Counted from the stretch's first letter, positions 16,590-25,787 are shown. The stretch is DNA of 44,513 bases from Accumulibacter sp. (GCA_031257115.1 JAIRPF010000056.1:1-44513), one strand, 5' to 3'. Made by a program: numbers and translations. The notes: a model not told the origin generated them from the sequence alone.

Positions 16590-18791
16590 TCAAGCGAACG
16601 CCTCCGCCCGCTTCATCAGCTCGTCCAGGCCAGGCTCGCTCGCGTTGCGCGGCTTCCCCGGATGGATGATCGCTACCTGGCAGTTCTCGGCGGCTTCGAC
16701 GAGCTGCGCATACGTGCCGGCCCCGGCGTCCTTGACGTAAGCCTGTTTGTTGTCGTTGTAGGCGAATATCTTGGCGCTGATCTGGATACATTCGTTGCAC
16801 GAGGCGCAGCGCGGCGTCTCGATGTACGCTTCGTCCGTGGACGTTTCGGGTTCCTTTTCCGGGAAGGCCGCGTCGGCGGTGGGCGCGGAATCGGGAGCCG
16901 GCGGCGTGACCGCGGGATCGGGAATCGGCGGCGTGGCCGCCGTGGCGATGGCCGCGCCGCTCGCTTCCCAGGCCGCCTTTTCCCTGGCCAGCAGTTTTTC
17001 GGCGTGTGAATTGTGAATGCCGCCGAGTTCCTGCAAGCTGTGCCACATCGACAGGCAGCGGCGCGCCTCGCGGACGATCTTTTCGACGACGATGACCTTT
17101 TGCAGCCGGTTGTCCGGGGCGACCATCAATAGAGAAGGAACACTGTCGATGCAGTGGATGTCGCCGCGCTCGACGTTGTCGATGACGCCGCTGGCCTCGG
17201 CCAGCCCGTTTTGCCAGTGCGGCTTGGCGACGGCGGCGAAGAACTTGCCGTAGCGGGCGTCGCAGGCGACGAAGTCGATCAGGGTGAAGGGATGATCCTC
17301 GACGACGCTCTGGCAATTTTCGTCCTGATAGGCCACGCAATGGATCGGCCAGTCAAGATCGGCCTGCGGATTGGCCGCCAGCGAGAAGCGGGAAGCCCAG
17401 TCGTTGCCGGCGGTCGGATCCATGGTGAAAACCGGGAAGACGCGCGATTCGAGCGCCGCGGCGCCGATCAGGTAGGGAGGCAACTGGCCCTTGCCCTTGA
17501 CGACGCCGGAGAAGATGGAGAACAGCGCGGGGCCGGAGCAATCGAGGCCGCGCACGATCTTCTCGCGCACCCGGTACAGCGCGGAAGCCGGCGCCTGCAC
17601 GACGAACACGCCGACCATGCCCAGCGCCATGCGGGCAAGCTGCCGGTTGCGCAGGGCGAAAGCCAGGTGGCCGTTGCCGATCGGCGATTCCTCGATGATG
17701 TCGTCGGACTGCACGAGCACCTTGATCGGCAGGTTGAGCGACATGATTTCGGTCAGCGCGCCAAGCTCGCCGCCCGGCAACTGATGCGCGTGGACGCGCG
17801 CCAGATAGTCGGGAAAGATGGCCATTTCGCGTGGGTCGAGACCGTTCTCGCCAAAGGATTCGAAAAGGCGGTCGTGTTTCGCCTCGCTGTACTCGCCCCG
17901 CACCTCAAGCTCGCCGATGGCCACGGCCTTGGCCAGCTCGATGGCCTTGGGCAGGCGTTCGCGGTAAGCCCTGATGGCGTCACCGCAGGAATCGAAGGCG
18001 AAACTGTAGGGTTGGCTGGTGGAATGCGACGAGGGGTAGAACTGCTGCGTCTTGAGCGTCGCCAGCAGCCATTCGATCCGTTTCCTGCGGCTTTTGCCCA
18101 GGTTTTCCTTCGGAACGGACCGGCTCAGCAGTTTCGACATCGCGTCGAAATCGAACTTGTCCAGCGGCCCCGAACCAAAGGTTTGCCGGAGATTGTCCGC
18201 GCTGCGCCCGGCGTTCGAATTGGCGAAATCCGCCCGCAGGATGTCGGACAGCTTGACGATCAGGCGATCGGCGATTTCGCCGAAGCGCCGCGCGCGGCTC
18301 GCCTGGGTCAGCGTCCAGGCGTGCCCGATCAGTTGGCAAGGCATGGCGCCGTCGCAATCGACGACGTCGCCGTCCACCTTGAGATTGGCGCGCGCCTGGG
18401 CGAGGCTCTCGGCGATCGCCTTGTCGCTCTTGCCGAGATCCCTGGCGGCCTTGTCCCACAGGGCGGAGAGTTTCCCGCCCTTGCCGGCGGCCGCCTGGGC
18501 GCGGATGTGCCGTTCGAGGCGCAGGAGATGCTTCCTGATCCGGCCGGCGTCGTCGCCGTGGGCGATTTTATCGAGGATGCCGTCGATCAGGCCGGAAAGC
18601 GATTCGATGCAGGCGCCGCCCGCCGGCTCCGCGACCAGTACCAGGGGAAAGTCGTAGCGCAGCCGGGTCAGATCCCGATAACTGGCGAAAAGGGCCGGGC
18701 GCAGGTTGAGTCGGTCGATGACTTCCAGGTTGGGCGTGTTTGCCTTTCCGGACAGAAAAAATGCCACGTTGGCTTGCAGATCGGCTTCCAT
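16590..18791 (-). CDS. Large protein of unknown function with C-terminal [4Fe-4S] ferredoxin domain, in the kor-nfn operon
   Basis: I do not recognise this 733-residue protein as a known enzyme. The last 80 residues form a single-cluster ferredoxin-like domain: Cys662, Cys665, Cys668 and Cys704, the last in ENCQVAIIHPG, where the usual Pro after Cys is Gln. A Pro/Ala-rich linker (about 605-645) joins it to a roughly 600-residue soluble body. Within the body, the stretch around NRQLARMALGMVGVFVVQ, GPALFSIFSG and SRVFPVFTMDP is faintly reminiscent of the C-terminal thiamine domain of NifJ-type pyruvate:ferredoxin oxidoreductases, but I see no thiamine-binding GDG...N motif. It lies 77 bp after korB and ends at a terminator, so a redox role with KorAB/NfnAB is inferred. 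Confidence 0.85.
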   Translation of the reverse strand: MEADLQANVAFFLSGKANTPNLEVIDRLNLRPALFASYRDLTRLRYDFPLVLVAEPAGGACIESLSGLIDGILDKIAHGDDAGRIRKHLLRLERHIRAQAAAGKGGKLSALWDKAARDLGKSDKAIAESLAQARANLKVDGDVVDCDGAMPCQLIGHAWTLTQASRARRFGEIADRLIVKLSDILRADFANSNAGRSADNLRQTFGSGPLDKFDFDAMSKLLSRSVPKENLGKSRRKRIEWLLATLKTQQFYPSSHSTSQPYSFAFDSCGDAIRAYRERLPKAIELAKAVAIGELEVRGEYSEAKHDRLFESFGENGLDPREMAIFPDYLARVHAHQLPGGELGALTEIMSLNLPIKVLVQSDDIIEESPIGNGHLAFALRNRQLARMALGMVGVFVVQAPASALYRVREKIVRGLDCSGPALFSIFSGVVKGKGQLPPYLIGAAALESRVFPVFTMDPTAGNDWASRFSLAANPQADLDWPIHCVAYQDENCQSVVEDHPFTLIDFVACDARYGKFFAAVAKPHWQNGLAEASGVIDNVERGDIHCIDSVPSLLMVAPDNRLQKVIVVEKIVREARRCLSMWHSLQELGGIHNSHAEKLLAREKAAWEASGAAIATAATPPIPDPAVTPPAPDSAPTADAAFPEKEPETSTDEAYIETPRCASCNECIQISAKIFAYNDNKQAYVKDAGAGTYAQLVEAAENCQVAIIHPGKPRNASEPGLDELMKRAEAFA

Positions 18792-18868
18792 AAAGGGCTA
18801 TCCCGTCGAGTTGTTGGTGGATGCCGTCCCCGCTGCGGCGAGCGGGGACGGCCGTATCGTTTCCTTGT

Positions 18869-19822
18869 TCAGACCGAGTATTTGTCGAGTTCGGCCTCGA
18901 AGTTTTTCCTGATGGCCTCCGCCGTGCGCAGGGCGCCGCCGTGCCGCGTGTCCTCGTAGCACGGAACGTCCGGATTCCGGTAAAGGATGCCGACCGGGAT
19001 GACGTCCGTGCCGGAGGCGATTTCGCGCGCCCGGTGGATGTCCAGCGGGTCGTGCTCGATCTGGTTCTTGTATACGCGGGCGAGGCTCTGGCCGATCTGG
19101 ATGCCGTTGGCGTGATGCACGAGCTGTACGCGGGCCGGGTCTTGCAGCCACGGTTCGAGGGCCTTGGGCAGCCATTCCGGGCAGCGCTGGATGACGCGGA
19201 CGAAGGAAAATCCCTTGTGATGGTAGGCGGCCTTGACGATGTCGAACAGCGTTTCCGGAATCCAGTCGACCGCCTGCGCGATGAACGAGACGTTGGAGAC
19301 GCCGAGCGACACGGTCAGGGGGTTCAACGCCTGGAGGTAGCTGCCGCGCGGCGTGGTGTTGCTTTTGGTGCCGAACGGCGAGGTGGGCGAGGCTTGTTTC
19401 TTGGTCAGGCCGTAAATCTGGTTGTCGTGCAGAAAGACGGTCATGTCCATGTTGTAGCGCAGGGCGTGGATCCAATGCGCCGCGCCGATGCTGCAACAGT
19501 CGCCGTCGCCGGTGTTGACGAACACGGCGAGATCGGGGCGCGTCATCCTGACGCCCTCGGCGATCGGAAAGGCGCGGCCGTGGATGCCGTGAAAACCGTA
19601 GGTCTTCATGTAGTGCGGAAAACGGCTGGAGCAGCCGATGCCGGAGACGAACACGGTTTTTTCCGGGCGCAACCCCTCGTCGCGGCACAGGCGCTGGACG
19701 GCGGCGAGGATGGCGTTGTCGCCACAGCCGGTACACCAGCGTGGAACGCCGCTCTGATAGTCTTCCAGCGCCGACTGCTCCCTGTACAGATCGAGCAGTT
19801 GCTTGATGGCGGATAGTTTCAT
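18869..19822 (-). CDS. korB: 2-oxoacid:ferredoxin oxidoreductase beta subunit
   Basis: This is the thiamine-diphosphate subunit of a 2-oxoacid (probably 2-oxoglutarate):ferredoxin oxidoreductase, 317 residues. The thiamine/Mg motif is GDGD at 105-108 with Asn134 in DNQIYGLTKKQ, the OFOR-beta signature. Cys30, Cys33 (WCTGCGD), Cys64 and a Cys near 219 (IQRCPEW) should hold the [4Fe-4S] cluster. The start has GGGGA five bases upstream, nine bases after korA. With KorA it converts a 2-oxoacid and CoA to acyl-CoA, CO2 and reduced ferredoxin. The 2-oxoglutarate preference is inferred from the KorAB subunit layout. Confidence 0.93.
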   Translation of the reverse strand: MKLSAIKQLLDLYREQSALEDYQSGVPRWCTGCGDNAILAAVQRLCRDEGLRPEKTVFVSGIGCSSRFPHYMKTYGFHGIHGRAFPIAEGVRMTRPDLAVFVNTGDGDCCSIGAAHWIHALRYNMDMTVFLHDNQIYGLTKKQASPTSPFGTKSNTTPRGSYLQALNPLTVSLGVSNVSFIAQAVDWIPETLFDIVKAAYHHKGFSFVRVIQRCPEWLPKALEPWLQDPARVQLVHHANGIQIGQSLARVYKNQIEHDPLDIHRAREIASGTDVIPVGILYRNPDVPCYEDTRHGGALRTAEAIRKNFEAELDKYSV

Positions 19823-19831
19823 GCTTTTCCC

Positions 19832-21718
19832 CTATTTTTCGAGTTTGGCCAGCAGGACCTTGCGGATGGTGCCCGGCTTGACCGGTTGGCCGCGCACTTC
19901 CGTCCAGCAATCGACGTCGACCAGATAGCGCGCGCGCAGCAGCGTGGCGAGCGCGGAATAACGGCGGTTGTCCGCGTCGATCAGCTCGTCGTCCGGGTTG
20001 TCGCTCCAGTTGGTTTCGACGGTCATCACCTTCTTGAACCGCCGCATGATCTCCTTGATGCCGGGCTGCATCGGCTGGAGGAAGCGCAGATGCGTCGAGG
20101 AGATTTTCTTGCCCTCGGCGCGCAGTTCGGCGACGGCCTCTTCGATCGCGCCCTTGGTGCTGCCCCAGCCGATGACCAGCAGGTCGCCCTCCTCGTCGCC
20201 GAACACGTCCGGCGGCAGCAGGGTTTTTTGCAGGGCGGCGATTTTCAGGCTGCGCGCGCGCAAGCCTTCCTGGTTGATGTCCGGGTCGTAGGCGACATGG
20301 CTGTCGCGGTCGTGGGCCAGCCCCGTGACCGTGTGCATGCCGCCCGGCTGGCCGGGAATGAAGCGGCGCGCGACGCCGGTGACTGGGTCCCAGTCGTAGG
20401 GCCGCGCGCCTTCCGGCACCGGGCTTTGGTCGATCGGCGGCGCGAGCCACGATTCCTGGAAGCGCGGCCGGTCGAACGGCTGCTGCGAGGACGACAGGCT
20501 GGCGTCGCTCAGGATGACGACGACGGTGTTGAAAGTCTCGGCGATGCGCCGCGCGGTAATCACCGAGTAGAAGCAATCCTCGATCGTCGACGGCGCCATC
20601 ACGACCTTGGGCGCGTCGCCGTGGCTGCCGAAGATGGCGGTCAGCATGTCGCCCTGTTCGACCTTGGTCGGCTGGCCGGTGCTCGGGCCGCCGCGCTGGA
20701 CGTTGACCACGACGAGCGGAATCTCCGCCATCACGGCGAGGCCGATGCCTTCCTGCTTGAGCGAATAGCCGGGGCCGGAGGTGATGGTCACGGCGCATTT
20801 GCCGGCGTAGGACGAGCCGATGGCGAAGGCGCAGGCGGCGATTTCGTCCTCGGCCTGGTGCACGATGCCGCCGACCTTCTCGAAGGCTTCCGACAGATAG
20901 TGCGAGGCCGAGGTCGCCGGGGTGATCGGGTACATCGCGCAGATGTCCATGCCCGAGGCCATCACGCCCAGCGCCAGCGAGACGTTGCCGTTGATCGAGA
21001 TCTGCGGCCGGTTGTGCGGCGTGGCCGGGATGCTGAAGGAAAAGTCGATGTTGGCCTTGGCCCACTTGTAGCCGGCTTCGAGCAGCGCCACGTTGGCGTC
21101 GATGACGCTCCGTTCCTTCTTGCCGAAAGTCAGCGCGATCTGCTCGCGCCCGGCTTGCAGGTCGAAGTTGTAGATGCGGCAGAGGATGCCCAGCGCGAAC
21201 ATGTTCTTGCCGCGCCGCGCGTTGGGCGTGAGCTTGAGGCATTCCTCCTCCATCGGGATTTCGTAGACCTTGAAATCCGCCTTGACCAGCCGGTCGTAAG
21301 CCTCGATGTACGACTTGACGACGTTCGGGTCGGAATGAGTGCGCCACATGTTTTCCAGCAGGATGATGCAGCCCGGCTTGAGTTCGCGGGCGTTGACCCG
21401 GCCGAGCAGCACCTGCTCGTTGAAGGCCACGACCAGGTCGGTCTCGTTGCCGCCGTTGGTGACGTAGCCGGAGCCGATGCGGATGCGGTTGCCGGAAGCG
21501 CCGGCCACGCTGCGGGCCGGCGGGCGGATTTCCGCCGGAATGATCTCGGTCGTCCAGACGCCGTTGCCCATGCGGGCGGCGATCGATCCGAGCGACTGGC
21601 CGCAGCGCTGCGCGCCCTCGCCGGAATCGCTGATGATCTCGACGATGTGCTCCTTGAGCGTCACGCACGTTTTTTCCTGCGCCCTGGCGCTGGCTTTCCT
21701 GGTTGCTGTCGTTGTCAT
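19832..21718 (-). CDS. korA: 2-oxoacid:ferredoxin oxidoreductase, fused gamma-alpha subunit
   Basis: This subunit of 628 residues fuses the gamma domain (about 20-210, beginning at SDSGEGAQRCGQSLG) to the alpha domain (about 240-600) with the YPITP substrate motif at 263-267, EDEIAA and TSGPGYSLKQEG. This is the layout of KorA in 2-oxoglutarate:ferredoxin oxidoreductases of betaproteobacteria such as Thauera. The ATG at 21718 is chosen because a longer frame would overlap the upstream nfnB-like gene by 68 bp and add a composition unlike the family. Partner of KorB just downstream. Confidence 0.93.
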   Translation of the reverse strand: MTTTATRKASARAQEKTCVTLKEHIVEIISDSGEGAQRCGQSLGSIAARMGNGVWTTEIIPAEIRPPARSVAGASGNRIRIGSGYVTNGGNETDLVVAFNEQVLLGRVNARELKPGCIILLENMWRTHSDPNVVKSYIEAYDRLVKADFKVYEIPMEEECLKLTPNARRGKNMFALGILCRIYNFDLQAGREQIALTFGKKERSVIDANVALLEAGYKWAKANIDFSFSIPATPHNRPQISINGNVSLALGVMASGMDICAMYPITPATSASHYLSEAFEKVGGIVHQAEDEIAACAFAIGSSYAGKCAVTITSGPGYSLKQEGIGLAVMAEIPLVVVNVQRGGPSTGQPTKVEQGDMLTAIFGSHGDAPKVVMAPSTIEDCFYSVITARRIAETFNTVVVILSDASLSSSQQPFDRPRFQESWLAPPIDQSPVPEGARPYDWDPVTGVARRFIPGQPGGMHTVTGLAHDRDSHVAYDPDINQEGLRARSLKIAALQKTLLPPDVFGDEEGDLLVIGWGSTKGAIEEAVAELRAEGKKISSTHLRFLQPMQPGIKEIMRRFKKVMTVETNWSDNPDDELIDADNRRYSALATLLRARYLVDVDCWTEVRGQPVKPGTIRKVLLAKLEK

Positions 21719-21746
21719 GGGGGACTGTTCCAAAATCGCGGTTGAT

Positions 21747-23237
21747 CTAAACCCGGATGCGGACGAAATTGCGTTCGCTCGCGTCGATGCCGAACACGGT
21801 ATCCTCGCCGGCATCGTAGGGGCGGTCGCCGTCGCGGATGCCGAGATAGGCTTTCATGCCGGCGGCGGCCTGCCGTCCGGCGCCCATGGCCTTGATCACG
21901 GTGGCGGCGCCGGTGACGATGTCGCCGCCCGCGAAAACGCCGGCCATCGAGGTGGCCAGGCGTTCGTCGGTATCGATGTATCCCCGTTTGTTCAGGCGCA
22001 GCCGGGAGGTCTGGCCCATGATCGGGTTGGCGTTGGTGCCGATGGCGTAGACCACCAGGTCGCATTCGAAGTCGAATTCGCTGCCGGCGACGGGCGCGGG
22101 GCGGCGGCGGCCGGAACCGTCGGGTTCGCCAAGCTCCATGCGCACGCAGCGCAGGCCCTTGACGTTGCCGCTGCCGTCGTCGAGGACGGCCACCGGATGG
22201 GTCAGCCAGTGGAATTCGACGCCTTCCTCCTCGGCGTGGTGGATTTCCTCGGCGCGCGCCGGAGCTTCCTTGCGCGAGCGGCGGTAGATGCAGTAGACCT
22301 TTTCCGCGCCGAGGCGCAGCGAGACGCGCATCGCGTCCATCGCGGTGTTGCCCGCGCCGACGACCGCGACGCGCCTGCCGATCGGCTGCGGCGTGTCGAA
22401 ATCCGGAAAATCCCTGCCGCGCATCAGGTTGCAGCGCGTGAGCAATTCGTTCGCGGAAAGCACGCCGTTCGCCGAATCGCCCGGAATGCCCAGCATCGTC
22501 GGATACCCCGCGCCGACGCCGACGAATACCGCGTCGAAGCCCATTTCGCCGATCATCTGTTCGAGCGTGAACAGCCGGCCGACCAGCGTGTTGCATTCGA
22601 ACCTGACGCCAAGTTTCTTCAGGTTGGCGATTTCCGCGTCGACCACCGGATTGGGCAGGCGGAAGTCGGGAATGCCGTATTTCAGCACGCCGCCGGCCTG
22701 GTGGAAGGCTTCGTAGACCGTGACCTCGCAGCCGGCCTTGGCCATGTCGGCGGCGCAGGCCATCCCGGCCGGCCCGGAACCGACGATGCCAACCTTGAAG
22801 CCGTTCGGCTCGATATGGGGAACATTGGCCCAGCCTTGCTGGATCGCCGCGTCACCGACGAAACGCTCCAGCCGGCCGATGGCCACCGGCTCCAGCGTCT
22901 GGCCGACGGTGCACCGGCCCTCGCACTGGTTTTCCTGCGGGCAGACGCGGCCGCAGATGGCCGGCAGCAGGCTGGTCCGGGTCAGGATGTCGTAAGCGCC
23001 GCGCAAATCCCTTTCGTTGACCCCGCGGATGAATCCGGGAATGTCGATGCCGACCGGGCAGCCCGACACGCAGGGCTGATCGGGGCAGAGCAGGCAACGC
23101 TCGGATTCGCGCAGCGCGTCGTCCAGGCGATAGCCGCTGGCCACTTCCTCGAAATTCTTCGCGCGCGCGGTCGGGGCCTGTTCGGGCATGGGCGTGCGCT
23201 CCTGCGGGATGCTTCGTATCGTTCTTTTCTTCGCCAT
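21747..23237 (-). CDS. NfnB-like NADPH/ferredoxin oxidoreductase large subunit (GltD family)
   Basis: This flavoprotein of 496 residues is of the glutamate-synthase-small-subunit family and resembles NfnB. Two N-terminal cysteine groups (Cys48, 51, 56, 60 and Cys95, 99, 105, 109) fit two [4Fe-4S] clusters; GSGPAG at 153-158 binds FAD; a second Rossmann motif, VVGAGNTAMDA, followed by YRRSRKEAPAR, fits NADPH. No glutamate synthase large subunit is nearby, while an NfnA-like gene precedes it, so an Nfn-type transhydrogenase is more likely than GOGAT. The ATG at 23237 lacks a ribosome site; the Met at residue 17 (23189) has AGGAG nine bases upstream and is a real alternative. Confidence 0.9.
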   Translation of the reverse strand: MAKKRTIRSIPQERTPMPEQAPTARAKNFEEVASGYRLDDALRESERCLLCPDQPCVSGCPVGIDIPGFIRGVNERDLRGAYDILTRTSLLPAICGRVCPQENQCEGRCTVGQTLEPVAIGRLERFVGDAAIQQGWANVPHIEPNGFKVGIVGSGPAGMACAADMAKAGCEVTVYEAFHQAGGVLKYGIPDFRLPNPVVDAEIANLKKLGVRFECNTLVGRLFTLEQMIGEMGFDAVFVGVGAGYPTMLGIPGDSANGVLSANELLTRCNLMRGRDFPDFDTPQPIGRRVAVVGAGNTAMDAMRVSLRLGAEKVYCIYRRSRKEAPARAEEIHHAEEEGVEFHWLTHPVAVLDDGSGNVKGLRCVRMELGEPDGSGRRRPAPVAGSEFDFECDLVVYAIGTNANPIMGQTSRLRLNKRGYIDTDERLATSMAGVFAGGDIVTGAATVIKAMGAGRQAAAGMKAYLGIRDGDRPYDAGEDTVFGIDASERNFVRIRV

Positions 23238-23271
23238 GAGTGATTACCGTGTAACTGACAGGTTGAGGAAT

Positions 23272-24156
23272 CTATTTTCCGGCGGCCGCGCCGACCGCCC
23301 TGTCGATCGACTTCTGCATCCGGCAGCCTTTTTCCCAATGTTCGAGCGCCATGCGCTCTTCCCTGGAATGACGGCGCAGGCGCATCGTCAGGTCGTCGAA
23401 ATCGACCCGATGGCCGTCGAAGTCCGGCCCGTCGACGCAGGCGAACTTGACCTCGTCGCCCACTTTCACGCGGCAGCCGCCGCACATCCCGGTGCCGTCG
23501 ACCATGATCGGATTCAGGCTGACCATGGTCTTGATCTTGTACGGACGGGTCGTGTCGGCGCAGCTCTTCATCATAATGGGCGGGCCGATGGCGATGACCT
23601 CGTCGACGTCGGAATGTTTCTTGAGCGCCGCTTCGATGCCGGCCGTCACCCGCCCGTGCAGTCCGACCGAGCCGTCGTCGCTGCAAATGATGAATTCGTC
23701 GCAGATCGCGCGGAACTTGTCTTCCCAGAACACCAGATCCTTGCCGCGGAAACCGATCACGCCGATGACGTAGGCGCCGCCTTCCTTGAGCGCCTTGGCC
23801 TGCGGATAAACCGGGGCGACGCCCAGACCGCCCCCGACGCAGATCACCTTTCTGGCGTGCGAAGGCGGCGTGGGAATGCCCATCGGCCCGACCAGACCGT
23901 ACAGGAACGCGCCGGCCTGGCATTCCCGTTGCATTTGCCGGGTGGTCTTGCCCACGGCCTGGATGACCAGGGTGACGGTTCCCTTTTCCCGGTCGAAATC
24001 GGCAATGGTCAGGGGAACCCGCTCGCCGTGCTCGCTCAGCATCACGATCACGAATTGCCCCGGCCTGGCCGCTCTGGCCATCATCGGGTGGCGGATTTCC
24101 AGCAGATAGGTGACGTCGGAAAAATCCTCGCGTTTCACGATTTCATAATTTGACAT
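23272..24156 (-). CDS. NfnA-like ferredoxin-NAD(P)H reductase subunit
   Basis: This flavoprotein of 294 residues is of the ferredoxin-NADP reductase/dihydroorotate-dehydrogenase electron-transfer type. RVPLTIAD (46-53) fits the FAD site and VGGGLGVAP (107-115) the nucleotide site. Asp220, Cys225, Cys228 and Cys240 near the C-terminus match the unusual Asp plus three Cys ligation of the [2Fe-2S] cluster described for NfnA. It opens the minus-strand operon and lies 34 bp before the NfnB-like gene. Together they should exchange electrons between NADH, NADPH and ferredoxin. AAGGTG precedes the ATG. Confidence 0.91.
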   Translation of the reverse strand: MSNYEIVKREDFSDVTYLLEIRHPMMARAARPGQFVIVMLSEHGERVPLTIADFDREKGTVTLVIQAVGKTTRQMQRECQAGAFLYGLVGPMGIPTPPSHARKVICVGGGLGVAPVYPQAKALKEGGAYVIGVIGFRGKDLVFWEDKFRAICDEFIICSDDGSVGLHGRVTAGIEAALKKHSDVDEVIAIGPPIMMKSCADTTRPYKIKTMVSLNPIMVDGTGMCGGCRVKVGDEVKFACVDGPDFDGHRVDFDDLTMRLRRHSREERMALEHWEKGCRMQKSIDRAVGAAAGK

Positions 24157-24729
24157 GGTTCACACCTTCGAAACCGGCGAAAACCGCCGGATGGAGCGGA
24201 AAAAAGGCGGATGCGGCGCGACGGCGACGCCACCCTCGAAAAGATTTGTTTTACCGCGCGTCGCAATAGTCATGGACGACGCGGCGCCCGCGTGCCTTCG
24301 CCGTTCGGCCCGGCGGGCGAAACGCGCCGCGACGCCATGAGCGGATTCCTGGGGAGCCTGGACATGAGTTTCTGGAACCAATTTTGCATTCCTTTGCCTG
24401 TGTGAAAAGCCATCCCGCTTTCAGGCCCGGCCGCCTTTTCTCTTTCCGCCCGGCGGCTTGCCTCGCGCTGCGAGACTATATTCTCAATGGCGGCGCGGGC
24501 TTAGGCAAATGAAAGATATGCACGAAATTGTTTGTTTTTGGAATCAACTCTTCATCGATCTTCGGGAAGCGGCAAAAACCCGGCGGCAGACATTCATGCC
24601 CTTCCAGTCAGCCACAATCAGGCGACCGCGACCGCAAGAAAGGAGTTTCGACCCGGAGCCGGCTTGCGACGAACCCTGGCCGCCGCGCGCGGACGGCGTC
24701 CGCGCGGGAACGCGCCCGGCGGCGGAAGA
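24157..24729. other. Gene-free 573 bp upstream of the kor-nfn operon
   Basis: No convincing gene is seen on either strand; open frames here are Arg/Ala-rich and lack ribosome sites. The promoter of the minus-strand kor-nfn operon must lie here, probably in the less GC-rich part around 24360-24420, but I cannot place it. Part of the stretch (from about 24520) has AT-rich words of a different texture, without recognisable content. Confidence 0.5.
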
Positions 24730-25560
24730 TCAGGGGCTTCGCTTTTCCCGATCCGGCGGTCTTTCGCGAACCTTGATTCCACGGCCCATGACGAACAGTT
24801 CGACGGCCAGCTTGTCTCCACGAGCGATGGCGGCGGCGAACTGTTCCTGGTTGAAATACTGCAAGCCCATCGCGGTCAGTTGCCGCCGCGCTTCGATCGC
24901 CGTCATGGCGGCGCTGGGCATGGCCATGTCCGGCGGATTTTCGGCCGCTGCTTCCTTGCCGCGCGAGATCGCCGCCTGCGCGTGGCGTCCGTCCTTGTCG
25001 GCCGGCGCGGGCGGGGCGTTCGCCGGAATGGCGGCTTCGGATTTCCGGTACCTCGGTTCGGCCACCGTGCTGAGCTTGACCAGCCTGCCCGCGATGACCA
25101 GGGTTTCGACGCGGGAAAACACCTCGCTCCTGGAAAACGGCTTTTTCATGAAATCCTCGGCGCCGATGCGTTTTACGTAGAATTGCTCGGTCGCCTGTTC
25201 GTTGCCGCTGATGACGATGACCGGTATGTGGCGCGTGAGCGGATCGCGGCGTATCTGGCGGAGCGCCGCGAAGCCGTTCATTCCGGGCAGCACGATGTCG
25301 AGAAAGATGAGGTCCGGCTGTTCCGCGCGCGCGATTTCCAGGCCCGTTTCGGCGTCGGGCGCTTCCCGCACCACGCAGCCGGCCGAACGCAGAATTTTGG
25401 CGAGCGACGCGACGATCGTCGCCGAATCGTCGATGACGAGGATTTTCCTGCCCTTGTGGCTAAACCGGCCCTTCCGTCGCCTGTCGGCCGAATGGCCCTT
25501 CGGCACGGGCCGCAAGTCGCCGTTTTTCAGGATGGATTTGATTTGCCCGAAGAGACTCAT
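24730..25560 (-). CDS. Response regulator (PilH/CheY-like receiver) with ankyrin-like C-terminal tail
   Basis: This protein of 276 residues has a receiver domain (about 38-158) with Asp44-Asp45, phospho-acceptor Asp88 (FLDIVLPGMNG) and Lys140, resembling twitching-motility PilG/PilH regulators. An Ala/Pro-rich linker (about 170-225) follows. The C-terminal segment (about 228-262) contains NQEQFAAAIARGDKLAVELF, which looks like a single ankyrin-type helix pair. There is no DNA-binding domain, so output is likely by protein contact. The ATG at 25560 is preferred to a TTG seven codons upstream. No kinase gene is adjacent. Confidence 0.88.
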   Translation of the reverse strand: MSLFGQIKSILKNGDLRPVPKGHSADRRRKGRFSHKGRKILVIDDSATIVASLAKILRSAGCVVREAPDAETGLEIARAEQPDLIFLDIVLPGMNGFAALRQIRRDPLTRHIPVIVISGNEQATEQFYVKRIGAEDFMKKPFSRSEVFSRVETLVIAGRLVKLSTVAEPRYRKSEAAIPANAPPAPADKDGRHAQAAISRGKEAAAENPPDMAMPSAAMTAIEARRQLTAMGLQYFNQEQFAAAIARGDKLAVELFVMGRGIKVRERPPDREKRSP

Positions 25561-25787
25561 GCTTCGATTTCCGGTTGCCAAACGTCAGAAACGCCATCCT
25601 CTTTTCTGGTGCACAGTATAAGTGAGCCGCCGGGGAAAGTGGCACGGAAATATGGCGCAAAAATGTGGCGCGGAAATGTGACAAGTCGCGGCGAGGCGCC
25701 CGGATGGACGAAACGGCCGCGCTCCGGGCAAGGATCGGCCGTCCGGCGGGTCACCGAATGCCGTTTGCCGGTGGGAACGCGCTTGCG

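Noticed and set aside
18798-21668. 956-codon open frame on the minus strand in another phase
   Set aside because: It overlaps korA and korB in a different frame and is dominated by Arg, Gly and Ala; korA and korB carry all family motifs.
21747-23237. Glutamate synthase small subunit
   Set aside because: There is no large subunit nearby; the NfnA-like neighbour and the two N-terminal Cys4 groups favour an Nfn-type subunit, although sequence alone cannot exclude other GltD-family roles.
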